DNA of 64,000 nt from CAYNWT01 sp964485095 (GTDB taxonomy: Bacteria; Planctomycetota; Planctomycetia; Planctomycetales; Planctomycetaceae), in NCBI GenBank assembly GCA_964485095.1, contig CAZAIB010000009.1, positions 1 to 64,000 of the forward strand. Direction: 5' to 3'. The position numbers and the translations under genes are program-made. Below, one piece after another: positions 34,371 through 43,047 of this stretch (the first letter of the stretch is position 1; each line of letters opens with the position of its first letter). The notes beneath the pieces were generated by a model. It saw only the letters and a program-made list of their open reading frames with translations, was not told where the DNA came from and did no database searches.

Positions 34371-35747
34371 ATGAAACGCATCGGAATACTGACCGCAGGC
34401 GGCGACACACCTGCTTTGAACGCAACTATTCAGGGAGCCGTCGAACGGGCGAACCAGCACAAAGTGGAGGTATTCGGTTTTCTCCGCGGCTACGCGGGAC
34501 TGATTGACACTCAGGTGCCGCACGTACGGCTGAATCCACTGTTCACAACAATCCCGGAACTTGACCCGTGCTACGGCGGAACCATTCTGGGTTCCTCCCG
34601 AACTTACGTTGACCGCACGTCCAGCTGTTTGCCCGATATCGAATCAAACCTGAAGAAGCTGGGGATTGAGGGGCTTATTTGCATTGGCGGGGATGGAACC
34701 ATCAACGGCATGCAGCCAATTTCCGAGTTCCTCCCGTGCGTTCTGGCTCCCAAGACAATCGACAACGATCTCGGGCTCAACTACATCGACGAAGCTAACG
34801 AGTACATCAAGAACCCGGATTCCGCGTCGCCATCAGAAGTCGTCCTCAACCGATCCCGCCAAAAGATCCGGCAGGAAGAGATCATCAACTACGCCACACC
34901 CGGCTACGCCACAGCCGTGTTTGTTGTCGCGCAGTCGATTCAGCGAATCCGCACGACTGCGGAAAGTCATCGCCGCATCGTGATCATCGAAGTCATGGGC
35001 CGACAATCTGGTTACATCGCGTTGGGCTCCGCCTACGGTCAGCCAGACATCATTCTGGTTCCCGAAGAACCGCTTAACCTGGACGCGTTGGAACGCCGAG
35101 TTCGCGAACTGTACGAGTTGCAGCACCACGTGGTCATCGTGGCCGGCGAAGGCGTTGTCGGCGAAGACGGACAGCCGCTGGGCGACATCGCCGAGAGTTT
35201 CGACCCGGCTGGCAACATCAAGTACGACGGAGCCGCCGAGTCGCTTAAGAAGATTCTTGGAGAGCGATTGGAAGACAAGTTCTTCTCGACTGCCCGACGG
35301 CTTGAAACGGCTAACTCGGCGATCTTCACTCGAAAAGTCGGACACACCCAGCGCGGTGGTCGGCCGGTTCTTTTCGATCGCTACTACGCGACGCAACTTG
35401 GCGGCAACGCCGTCGATCTGTTGCTGGACCGCCGCAACAACTGCATTTCGACGTTGCAGTGGAGCGAAGCGGACGGCTTCTTTGTGGATTCTGTAGAAGC
35501 GAACAAGCTTCGCGATCAATGGGGCGAGATTCACCCACGGTCATTGCACGAATCTTTGTACGACGAGGAACGCTACTGCGTCTCAGAATTCGGCGTCGAA
35601 TACCTCAAGCCAATCTTCCGGAACGCGGTTGGCTGGGACGATGTCGAAAACCTGCGCCACGGCATTTTCAGCCGGCAAAATCTGTCCGGCCGCTACCAAA
35701 GCAAGAACGTCGATATCTCAAAGCGCGTTCGCAGACTTCCTGATTAG
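34371..35747 (+). CDS. 6-phosphofructokinase
   Basis: A 458-residue phosphofructokinase, longer than the 320-residue E. coli type. Motifs: GILTAGGDTPALNATI at the N-terminus, IGGDGTING (residues 105-113), PKTIDNDL (127-134) with the catalytic Asp131, MGRQSGYIAL, VAGEGVVGEDG and the hinge TQRGGRP. At the two positions that separate ATP from pyrophosphate enzymes it has Gly109 and Lys128; known PPi enzymes have Asp and Lys, E. coli ATP type has Gly and Gly. The Gly/Lys pair resembles the ATP-dependent trypanosomatid group, so ATP use is likely but not certain. The next gene starts two bases after its stop. Confidence 0.93.
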   Translation: MKRIGILTAGGDTPALNATIQGAVERANQHKVEVFGFLRGYAGLIDTQVPHVRLNPLFTTIPELDPCYGGTILGSSRTYVDRTSSCLPDIESNLKKLGIEGLICIGGDGTINGMQPISEFLPCVLAPKTIDNDLGLNYIDEANEYIKNPDSASPSEVVLNRSRQKIRQEEIINYATPGYATAVFVVAQSIQRIRTTAESHRRIVIIEVMGRQSGYIALGSAYGQPDIILVPEEPLNLDALERRVRELYELQHHVVIVAGEGVVGEDGQPLGDIAESFDPAGNIKYDGAAESLKKILGERLEDKFFSTARRLETANSAIFTRKVGHTQRGGRPVLFDRYYATQLGGNAVDLLLDRRNNCISTLQWSEADGFFVDSVEANKLRDQWGEIHPRSLHESLYDEERYCVSEFGVEYLKPIFRNAVGWDDVENLRHGIFSRQNLSGRYQSKNVDISKRVRRLPD

Positions 35748-35749
35748 TC

Positions 35750-36787
35750 ATGGTGGAACCAGGCAGATACCAGAAGCAGATTCTGTTCTCTGGCATTGGC
35801 GAAGCTGGCCAGGCCGCGCTGGCAAAAGCGCGGGTGCTGGTTTGTGGCTGCGGTGCGCTGGGCAGCGTTCTGGTCGACACTCTGACTCGCGCAGGTGTTG
35901 GGTTCATTCGGATTGTGGATCGAGATTTTGTTGAACTCACCAACCTCCAGCGGCAGGTTTTGTTTGATGAAGAAGACGTCGCCAGGCACGTTCCAAAAGC
36001 CGTCGCTGCCGGCGATCGGTTGCGGAAGATCAATTCCGATATCGAAATAGAATCGATTGTCGCAGACGTCAACTACACCAACATTGCCGAACTCGCGGAC
36101 GGCGTTGATTTGATACTTGATGGAACGGACAACTTTGAGGTTCGGTTCCTGATCAATGACTACTGCCACGAAAGCGGCACGCCCTGGATCTACACCGGAT
36201 GCGTGGGCAGTCATGGACAGACCATGACGGTCTTCCCTGGCGAAACAGCATGTCTGCGGTGTCTGATTGACTCAGTTCCCGAACCCGGCGCAGCAGAAAC
36301 GTGCGACACGGCGGGGGTGTTGGGACCGGCGATTAACGTCATCGCATCGTTGGAAGCTATTGATGCATTGAAGATTCTCTCAGGGCAGCGAGAGCTCATC
36401 GAGCCGGTTCTAAAAGTCGTCGATGTCTGGGACGCCAGCGTTCGCAAAATGAACGTCAGCAACCTGCGAGAGACGGCGAAGTGCCCCGCGTGCTTTGAGG
36501 GCGAACGCATTTGGCTGGAAGGCCGAACAGGTTCGCATTCGTCTGTGTTGTGCGGCCGCAACGCGGTTCAAATCACTCCGGCCGAACCCACAAAGCTGTC
36601 ACTGCAGGAAATGGCGAAACGTCTGAGTTCTTCCGGCGTTGTGACTCAGAATCCGTTTCTGCTTCGGCTACAACTTAGCGAACCGGACTACGATGTGACC
36701 GTGTTTTCAGATGGTCGAGCCATCATCAAAGGCACCGAAGATGTATCCGTGGCCCGCGGAGTGTACTCACGGTATATCGGTTCGTAG
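35750..36787 (+). CDS. ThiF/MoeB/HesA family adenylyltransferase
   Basis: A 345-residue E1-like enzyme that adenylates the C-terminus of a ubiquitin-like sulfur carrier (ThiS or MoaD). Seen: Gly-rich ATP loop VCGCGALGS (31-39), DRDFVELTNLQRQ, LDGTDNFEVRFLIND, a Cys in ETCDTAGVLGP where the catalytic Cys lies, and two CxxC zinc pairs (CLRC, CPAC). The last 70 residues (KLSLQEMAKRLSSSGVV...) form a small extra domain also found in MoeB/ThiF fusions with a sulfur-carrier or rhodanese partner; here no rhodanese motif is visible. Two bases after the phosphofructokinase stop, so probably co-transcribed, though the functional link is unclear. Confidence 0.88.
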   Translation: MVEPGRYQKQILFSGIGEAGQAALAKARVLVCGCGALGSVLVDTLTRAGVGFIRIVDRDFVELTNLQRQVLFDEEDVARHVPKAVAAGDRLRKINSDIEIESIVADVNYTNIAELADGVDLILDGTDNFEVRFLINDYCHESGTPWIYTGCVGSHGQTMTVFPGETACLRCLIDSVPEPGAAETCDTAGVLGPAINVIASLEAIDALKILSGQRELIEPVLKVVDVWDASVRKMNVSNLRETAKCPACFEGERIWLEGRTGSHSSVLCGRNAVQITPAEPTKLSLQEMAKRLSSSGVVTQNPFLLRLQLSEPDYDVTVFSDGRAIIKGTEDVSVARGVYSRYIGS

Positions 36788-36816
36788 TTAACAACGCTGA
36801 CTACGTACGGTTAGCA

Positions 36817-36968
36817 GTGAGCCGAAGGGCGTGAGCCCTCGGGTTTGGTTGCCTGATTCGGTGTTGGTCAAGAGTCTTTGGTATGTCGGCTTTAATTGAC
36901 GATGAATGTGGTTCGGTGTTGGATTCGGAACCCGCGTCCGACCCGAGGCCTTACGGCCTTCGGCTCAC
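36817..36968. repeat. REP-like inverted hairpin pair
   Basis: Two 28-base units in opposite orientation, at 36817-36844 and 36941-36968, with a 96-base spacer. Each folds alone into the same hairpin: a 3-bp outer stem, one bulged A, then a 5-bp inner stem and a four-base GNRA loop (GTGA in one, GTAA in the other). One inner stem base pair differs by a compensating swap. The arrangement resembles the paired REP units (BIME) of other bacteria. The rest of the 266-base gap before 37054 shows no gene. Confidence 0.8.
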
Positions 36969-37053
36969 CTGGGTGAGGCTTGGTAGCTGAACGACTAGAG
37001 ATTAAGAGTGACACGCCGGGCTTTTTCGTTCGGACCTGAAGCAGCACACAACC

Positions 37054-37947
37054 ATGTCGACAACCGCCCAATCAACAATGTTCGAACGCATCAAAACACT
37101 TCTGGAACTCATCCGTTTCAGCCACACCCTGTTTGCTTTGCCCTTCGCATTGCTCTCAGCAATCGTCGCGTGGTCGATGCCGGACACCGACTTCCATTGG
37201 CAGCAACTGGTCGGGATCCTGCTATGCATGGTCTTCGCGCGGTCGGCAGCAATGGCGTTTAATCGACTTGTTGACCGCGATGTCGATGCCGGTAACGAAC
37301 GCACGGCCGGACGGCACATTCCTGCCGGGCTGATTTCCGTTGGAGCCGTGCGAACATTCACGATTGTGTGCTCGATCGGGTTCATCGCGTCGACCTTGTT
37401 GTTCCTCCCGAATAGATGGCCCATCTACTTGTCGGTGCCTGTGTTGCTATTCCTGCTGGGATACTCGTACGCGAAACGCTGGACCAATTGGTGCCACTAC
37501 TGGCTGTCCGCAGCATTGATGATGTCACCGATCGCAGCATGGATCGCGTTGCGGGGCGAAGTGACAACAGTTCCGCTGTTGCTGGCCGGCGTCGTCTTTT
37601 TCTGGGTCGGCGGCTTTGACATCATCTACGCCTGCCAGGATTCGGGGTTCGACAAAGAACACGGCTTGCACAGCATTCCGTCGAAGTTTGGAATCCCAAC
37701 GTCGTTGCGAATGGCCGCGTTCAGTCATGTGATCGCAGTTGCGTGTCTGTTTTGCCTGTGGCACTTCGGTAACTTTGGGTATGTCTTCCTGGGTGGCGTT
37801 GTGCTGGTCACGCTGTTGCTGTTGTGGGAACATTCTTTGGTTCGCCCTGACGATCTGACGCGGGTGAACATCGCGTTCTTCAACGCGAACGTCATTATCA
37901 GCATGGGATTGCTGGTCACGGGCGCGGTCGATGTTTGGTTCTTGTAG
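37054..37947 (+). CDS. UbiA-family prenyltransferase, probably menaquinone pathway (MqnP/UbiA)
   Basis: A 297-residue membrane prenyltransferase with about eight hydrophobic segments. The two Asp-rich motifs that bind prenyl diphosphate and Mg are visible: NRLVDRDVDAGNERTAGR (about 70-87) and DIIYACQDSGFDKEHGLHSIP region (about 190-210). This DRDVDAGNERT form resembles the 4-hydroxybenzoate/futalosine-pathway enzymes, not the MenA type. It would attach a polyprenyl tail to an aromatic quinone precursor. Exact substrate is inferred. It is preceded by the REP-like pair and followed by fabI. Confidence 0.9.
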   Translation: MSTTAQSTMFERIKTLLELIRFSHTLFALPFALLSAIVAWSMPDTDFHWQQLVGILLCMVFARSAAMAFNRLVDRDVDAGNERTAGRHIPAGLISVGAVRTFTIVCSIGFIASTLLFLPNRWPIYLSVPVLLFLLGYSYAKRWTNWCHYWLSAALMMSPIAAWIALRGEVTTVPLLLAGVVFFWVGGFDIIYACQDSGFDKEHGLHSIPSKFGIPTSLRMAAFSHVIAVACLFCLWHFGNFGYVFLGGVVLVTLLLLWEHSLVRPDDLTRVNIAFFNANVIISMGLLVTGAVDVWFL

Positions 37948-38078
37948 CCGTTTGCGTGTTGGTGGGTAATGTGAGACATTCAAAGTCTGGAGTCACCATG
38001 GCCGGTGGCCACAATACGCACAACGTGAAGCTTTACATCAATCGCGGCGCAAAACCGTAGACCGCGCGAAGGTTACAG

Positions 38079-38888
38079 ATGGATTTCTTACAACTTGCCG
38101 ATCGCACATTTCTGGTGCTCGGCGTGGCCAACCGAAAGAGTATTGCCTGGCAAACTGCTAAGGTGCTGACCGAAGCTGGAGCGAAGGTCGTGTACTCGGT
38201 TCGGTCAGAACAACGCAAACAAAGCCTGGCCAAAATGGTCGGAGACGATTCGTCGATCTACGTTTGCGACGTCGAACATCAGGATCAGATCGACTCGCTG
38301 CGTGACCAGGTCTCAGCCGATGTCGATCAGCTAAGTGGCATCGTGCATTCGATTGCGTTCGCGGATTACTCAGCAGGCTGGCTTCCATTTCACGAAACAC
38401 CGCGGCCCGCGTTCCTGCAGGCGGTCGATATTTCGTGCTACTCGCTGATAGCGGTCTCGAACGCGTTCAAGGATCTACTGGATCCGGAAACGGGAAGTGT
38501 TGTCACGATCTCTATCTCGACGACAAAGATGGCCGCGGAAAACTACGGCTACATGGCCCCAGTCAAAGCCGCGCTTGATTCGACAGTGTGCTTCCTGGCG
38601 AAATCGTTTTCGAAGTTCTCCTCGGTTCGCTTCAACGCACTGTGCCCGGGACTTCTAAAGACATCCGCGTCAGCCGGCATCCCTGGCTACGTCGACAGCT
38701 ACCTGTTCGCCGAAAAAGCCACGCTTCGCAAGCGGGGTCTCAAAACAGAAGAAGTTGGAAACACGGCCGCATTCCTGCTGAGCCCACGTTCATCCGGAAT
38801 CAACGCACAAGGCATCGTGTTGGACGCCGGTATGGCCATCAATTACTTCGACGACGAACTCATCAAGCCCGATCAAACGGCGGATTGA
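38079..38888 (+). CDS. fabI: Enoyl-ACP reductase FabI
   Basis: A 269-residue short-chain dehydrogenase that performs the last reduction of fatty-acid elongation. Motifs: GVANRKSIAW for NAD binding, VHSIAFADYSAG (conserved HSIAF), and the catalytic pair Tyr156 and Lys163 in NYGYMAPVKAALD. The Tyr at the place of E. coli Tyr146 is replaced by Ile146 (VTISISTTK), a site that is Phe in InhA. The end (SSGINAQGIVLDAGMAINYF) is typical. It lies one base upstream of a glycosyltransferase start, so the two are probably co-transcribed. Confidence 0.9.
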   Translation: MDFLQLADRTFLVLGVANRKSIAWQTAKVLTEAGAKVVYSVRSEQRKQSLAKMVGDDSSIYVCDVEHQDQIDSLRDQVSADVDQLSGIVHSIAFADYSAGWLPFHETPRPAFLQAVDISCYSLIAVSNAFKDLLDPETGSVVTISISTTKMAAENYGYMAPVKAALDSTVCFLAKSFSKFSSVRFNALCPGLLKTSASAGIPGYVDSYLFAEKATLRKRGLKTEEVGNTAAFLLSPRSSGINAQGIVLDAGMAINYFDDELIKPDQTAD

Positions 38889-38889
38889 T

Positions 38890-40176
38890 GTGAACCGAGA
38901 CCGTCGATTGCTGTGGATCATCGTCGCGCTGGCTCTGATCTTGCGCATCGCGGCAAGTTGGGTGTGGCGCGATCGGCTTGATGAAGACATCGACGGCTAC
39001 CGCGGTATCGCGACGATGGTGGCCGACGGCAAAGGTTACTCTGATCCCACTCATGGAACGCCGACCGCGTTCCGTCCGCCGCTGTTCCCGCTACTGCTGG
39101 CGGGTGTTTTCAAACTTGCTGGTGGCAACACCGCCATCGCGGCGGTTCAAATTGGATTGGGAACACTCACCGTCCTGTTAACCGGCCTGATTGCCGATCG
39201 ATTAAACCTGCGCGCGGCGTGGCTTGCACCGTTGATCGTTGCGTTGGATCCGTTGCAGTTGGCGTACACACCACGCGTGATGACTGAGGTGGCATCTGCT
39301 TTCACAATGGCCCTGCTACTGTGGACCACCGCGCGCGCTCAGGTTCAGGATTGGCGACTTCCCGCAATATCGATTTGTGGTTTGGCTTTTGGTATCGCGG
39401 CATTGTGCCGTCCGACGATTTGGGCGTTGCTGCCGGTTGTGGGGGTATTTGTTGGCCTTGGTGTTGTGCGCGATCGTGGCCGCTTGTTTGAAGTCGCGAA
39501 ACGAGCGGCAGTCTTTGGGTTGTGCGTTGCCGTGGTGATTGCGCCGTGGCTGGTTCGGAATATGAGTGCGATTGACGCGCCGGTGTTCACAACGACACAC
39601 GGTGGGTACACACTACTGCTGAGCAACAACCCTGAGTTCTACAGTGACATCGTTCCTGCCAGGTGGGGAACGGTTTGGGACTCTCTTCCATGGCAGCGGC
39701 GGCTCAAGAACGATCTTATCGCATCGGGAATCGGTCTTCAGGACGAACGCGCGAAAGATCGCTGGATGTACGCTCGGGCGTTTAAGAATATCCAGGAGAA
39801 CCCGCGTGGGTTTGTTGGTTCCTGTTGGTTGAAGCTGCGGCGGTTCTGGAATCTTGCTCCACAGGCTGAGGTTCAATCCCCGGTTGTGACGTGGGCGCTG
39901 CGGGCGTTCTATCTGCTGGTGTTTGCGGGACTGCTACTGACAGTGCGACATCGCGGGAAGAAATCGCAGGTGGCGCGGGTTGTTCTTGGATTGGCTTGGT
40001 GCATGTTGCTGGCGTTTACAGCCGTCCACATATTCTACTGGACCAATACGCGAATGAGGGCTCCACTTGTCGCCGCAATCGCGTTACTCTCTGCTCGCGG
40101 ATGGGCGGGAAGCCGCGACGAACTGAGCGATAAGAAACTGAGCGACAAGAACACAGCGCACGAGTCTGCCGAGTGA
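38890..40176 (+). CDS. Glycosyltransferase family 39 (ArnT-like) membrane protein
   Basis: A 428-residue protein with about ten hydrophobic segments. The N-terminal outer loop shows the acidic DEDIDGYRGIA, where GT39 enzymes use Asp/Glu for catalysis, and the conserved RPPLFPLLLAGVF. GT-C fold transferases of this group move sugar from a polyprenyl carrier to protein or lipid at the outer face of the membrane. The GTG start at 38890 is one base after the fabI stop; its stop overlaps the start of the next gene. Donor and acceptor are unknown. The C-terminus ends in a short hydrophilic tail with a repeated ELSDKK/LSDKN unit. Confidence 0.85.
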   Translation: MNRDRRLLWIIVALALILRIAASWVWRDRLDEDIDGYRGIATMVADGKGYSDPTHGTPTAFRPPLFPLLLAGVFKLAGGNTAIAAVQIGLGTLTVLLTGLIADRLNLRAAWLAPLIVALDPLQLAYTPRVMTEVASAFTMALLLWTTARAQVQDWRLPAISICGLAFGIAALCRPTIWALLPVVGVFVGLGVVRDRGRLFEVAKRAAVFGLCVAVVIAPWLVRNMSAIDAPVFTTTHGGYTLLLSNNPEFYSDIVPARWGTVWDSLPWQRRLKNDLIASGIGLQDERAKDRWMYARAFKNIQENPRGFVGSCWLKLRRFWNLAPQAEVQSPVVTWALRAFYLLVFAGLLLTVRHRGKKSQVARVVLGLAWCMLLAFTAVHIFYWTNTRMRAPLVAAIALLSARGWAGSRDELSDKKLSDKNTAHESAE

Positions 40177-41432
40177 AGAATCTCGATCTCCAACTGCCGA
40201 CGATTCAGAATTGGAGCTGTCACAATTGCGGTGGCTGCTGCAAACAGCACGTGATTGAAATCACGGAAGAAGAAAAGCAGCGCATTGAAGGGCAGGGGTG
40301 GGAGACCGATCCAGCCACCCGCGACGTATCAGTCATTCTTAGCGAAGGGAAGACGCACCGGTTGGCTCATCAGGCGGACGGTGGGTGCGTGTTTCTGGAC
40401 GATGCGGGACTGTGTCGGATTCACGCGAAGTATGGGGAAGCAGCGAAGCCGTTGGCATGCCGCATTTACCCGTACGCGTTCCACCCGGCCGGTGATGACA
40501 TCGCGATCAGCCTGCGGTTCAGCTGCCCGTCGGTCGTTGAAAACAAAGGGCAGGCTGTTGAGGCTCAGGCAAACGTTCTTGAAAAGATTGCCCGCCAGGT
40601 TGTCCCCGACGACTACCGCAATCTCGATCCGCCGCTAATCAGTCCTGGAGAGAGCACACACTGGGACGACTTCCTGCAATTCGTTGACATGACGGATGCC
40701 ATCTTCGCAGAACCACAACCGGTTCTGGTGGCGATCCTGCGAACCATCATGATTACCGACCTGCTGGAAGAAGCTTCGTTCTCCAAAATTTCGGATGACC
40801 AGATCACAGAACTTCTGCAACTCATCGCTCAGACAGCGATGATGGCACACGAAGAAGTTCCGGACGAGATTGATGCTCCCAGCAGCATCGCCAAACGCCA
40901 CCTTCGCATTCTGGTCGCACAGTACACGCGGCACGACACAATGGCTGACAAGGATTCGGGTTTCCGTGGATACTGGGACCGGCTGAAGACATCGCTGTCG
41001 TTCACCTGGGGTAGGGGAACGATTCCTGATGTCCGTCCGGAATTTCGTTCGGCCGAGTTCCAGATGATCGAAGCTCCGTTTGAGTTCGACGATTCTGACG
41101 CGATCGACGAAATCCTTCGCCGATACTTTCGGGTCAAAATACAGGGTATCCACTTCTGCGGCCGCGCGTATTACGATGTGCCATTTATTGAGGGGCTTCG
41201 CAGCCTGCTGCTGGTCTACCCAGCTGTGATGTGGTTCGCTCGCTGGCGAGCGGCCGGTGAGTCGCGATCGATCGTGACCGCGGAAGATGTCGTAGCGGCG
41301 CTTACGGTCGCAGATCACAATCACGGCTACTCGGCCGTCCACGGCTTGCGGGCTTCGCGGTTCCGAGTACAACTGCTGGCAAAGATGAAGCAGTTGGGGC
41401 CTCTTTGTCAGTGGTATTCCCGAACGCAGTAG
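40173..41432 (+). CDS. YkgJ-type cysteine cluster protein
   Basis: A 419-residue protein whose N-terminal 120 residues have a YkgJ-like metal-binding cluster: SCHNCGGCCKQH (about 15-26), GGCVFLDDAGLCRIHAKYG (about 70-88) and KPLACRIYPYAF (about 92-103), then a Cys in FSCPSV. These proteins probably bind zinc or an iron-sulfur cluster; YkgJ function is not established. The remaining 300 residues are mostly helical and match no family I recognise. The GTG start overlaps the previous stop by 4 bases. Confidence 0.85.
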   Translation: MKNLDLQLPTIQNWSCHNCGGCCKQHVIEITEEEKQRIEGQGWETDPATRDVSVILSEGKTHRLAHQADGGCVFLDDAGLCRIHAKYGEAAKPLACRIYPYAFHPAGDDIAISLRFSCPSVVENKGQAVEAQANVLEKIARQVVPDDYRNLDPPLISPGESTHWDDFLQFVDMTDAIFAEPQPVLVAILRTIMITDLLEEASFSKISDDQITELLQLIAQTAMMAHEEVPDEIDAPSSIAKRHLRILVAQYTRHDTMADKDSGFRGYWDRLKTSLSFTWGRGTIPDVRPEFRSAEFQMIEAPFEFDDSDAIDEILRRYFRVKIQGIHFCGRAYYDVPFIEGLRSLLLVYPAVMWFARWRAAGESRSIVTAEDVVAALTVADHNHGYSAVHGLRASRFRVQLLAKMKQLGPLCQWYSRTQ

Positions 41433-41460
41433 ACAGTAGCGGCTCAAGAAGACCGTTCGC

Positions 41461-42783
41461 ATGAACGTACGAATTACGTCCTATCAGCAGGCCATTGACT
41501 GGATCTTTGGTCTCATCAACTTTGAGCGAAAGCCAGGGCGTTCCCGCGACTTTCGACTTGATAGAACGCGCACTCTGCTGGAAGCATGCGGCGATCCGCA
41601 TAAAGACATTCCGGTTGTCCATATTGCGGGCACGAAGGGCAAAGGGTCGACCGCGAAAATGACTGCGGGCATTCTTAGTGAGGCGGGCCTGGTGACGGGC
41701 CTGTTTATGTCGCCTCACGTCACGCGGTTCGAAGAACGTCTGACAGTCAACGGGGAAGAGCCGGCTGAGGCCGAACTGGTTGCGTTGGTTCAGGAACTTC
41801 AGGTCGCTGTTAAAGCATGCGATGGGCTCACGCCGACCTACTTTGAAGCGGCGATGCTATTGGCCTGGTGCTTCTATCGAATGCGGAAGGCCGACATCGC
41901 CGTGCTGGAGGTTGGGTTGGGCGGCCGGCTGGATGCAACGAATGTCTGTTGCCCGGAAGTTTGCGTAGTCACCAGCATCAGCCTCGACCACACCGCTGTT
42001 CTGGGTGACACCGTCCAGCAGATTGCCGCTGAAAAAGCCGGCATAATGAAACACCAGGTCCCGGTCGTCAGCGGTGTGACCACAGAACCGGCTAAAGCCG
42101 TGATTCAACAGCACGCCGCAAAACAGGATGCTCAACTGTATCAACTGGGCGACGACATCACGTTCGAATACACATCACCTGCTCCGGGTGCGTTCTCTGG
42201 TTCTGTTGATGTTTGTACGGAGAACGGCGAGTGGTCCGGTCTTGGAGTTCCGTTTCCAGGAAGACACCAGGCCTTCAACTGTGCTATCGCGGTTGGGGTG
42301 GTGGATATCCTTCGCAAGAAAGGCTGGAAGATTCCGGTGGACGCAGTGGCGAGCGGTCTTGCGAAAGCCCGCTTGCCGGCCCGCGTTGAGATTCTTAGTC
42401 ACGACCCGCTGGTTGTTGTCGATGCGGCGCACAACGAAGAATCGATCGCGGCTCTGGTTGCGGCGATCAACGAGATCTCACTCGCTCGACCGCGAGTCGC
42501 GGTCTTTGCCACAACCAAACAGAAGGACGTTGAAGGAATGTTGAGGCACTTGTTGCCGGCGTTCGATCATGTTGTTGTCACGCAATACACAAAGAACCCT
42601 CGCGCGGTTGCCTGGAAAACTTTGTTGGACCAGGCCCACGAAGCGAACTCTGGATCAACTCAGCTGCATTCCGCAGAAACACCGGAAGCAGCCTGGCAGA
42701 AGGCCAGTTCACTGAGGCCCGCTTTGATATGCACGACCGGGTCATTCTTCATCGCGGCCGAGATCCGCGAGATTATTTTGTGA
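41461..42783 (+). CDS. folC: Folylpolyglutamate / dihydrofolate synthase
   Basis: A 440-residue Mur-ligase-type enzyme that joins glutamate to dihydropteroate and adds the polyglutamate tail of folates. Motifs: P-loop HIAGTKGKGSTA (about residues 54-65), the omega-loop following, SPHVTRFEERLTVNG, VLEVGLGGRLDATN, SISLDHTAVLGDT and AAEKAGIMK, and the second-domain VVVDAAHNEESI. All are typical for FolC. The gene has its own ATG 28 bases after the preceding stop. A structured intergenic stretch follows. Confidence 0.96.
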   Translation: MNVRITSYQQAIDWIFGLINFERKPGRSRDFRLDRTRTLLEACGDPHKDIPVVHIAGTKGKGSTAKMTAGILSEAGLVTGLFMSPHVTRFEERLTVNGEEPAEAELVALVQELQVAVKACDGLTPTYFEAAMLLAWCFYRMRKADIAVLEVGLGGRLDATNVCCPEVCVVTSISLDHTAVLGDTVQQIAAEKAGIMKHQVPVVSGVTTEPAKAVIQQHAAKQDAQLYQLGDDITFEYTSPAPGAFSGSVDVCTENGEWSGLGVPFPGRHQAFNCAIAVGVVDILRKKGWKIPVDAVASGLAKARLPARVEILSHDPLVVVDAAHNEESIAALVAAINEISLARPRVAVFATTKQKDVEGMLRHLLPAFDHVVVTQYTKNPRAVAWKTLLDQAHEANSGSTQLHSAETPEAAWQKASSLRPALICTTGSFFIAAEIREIIL

Positions 42784-42855
42784 TCGCTAGTCGTAGTGGC
42801 GAGAAGTGTCAAAGACTGTGGCCAAAACCGCGGGCCGAATGTCACTGACCTTCGG

Positions 42856-42931
42856 CACCGATTTTACATCGGTGAGTCCACGGCTTTTGCACTACGAAAC
42901 GGTCAGTAGTTCGTTGTACTGCAGAAGCCGT
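42856..42931 (+). other. Two hairpins in the gap after folC
   Basis: First a perfect 7-base stem with a 5-base loop (42856-42862 with 42868-42874). Next a 16-base stem (42880-42895 with 42916-42931; one G-T pair and one C-C mismatch) with a 20-base loop. The two lie in tandem, 73 bases after the folC stop. They may be a small structured RNA, an mRNA 3' end, or an old mobile-repeat remnant. Confidence 0.5.
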
Positions 42932-42991
42932 TAACCCCCCGTGTAAGTCGGGCGGAGAATCAAAAGTCAGTGCCATTGGACGTTCGCCAAC

Positions 42992-43029
42992 AAAAAAAGC
43001 CAGTCCGCTATGAATAACGAACTGGCTTT
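42992..43029 (-). terminator. Intrinsic terminator of the pilM gene set
   Basis: On the minus strand a 9-base stem (AAAGCCAGT and its complement ACTGGCTTT, 43021-43029 with 42996-43004) is followed by a T-run. It starts 19 bases after the stop of the last gene of the minus-strand set. Confidence 0.88.
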
Positions 43030-43047
43030 GTAAATCCTTGTGCCGGC

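Noticed and set aside
36817..36968. Inverted repeat pair as ends of an insertion sequence
   Set aside because: The 96-base spacer cannot hold a transposase, and each unit folds on its own, fitting REP-like units better.
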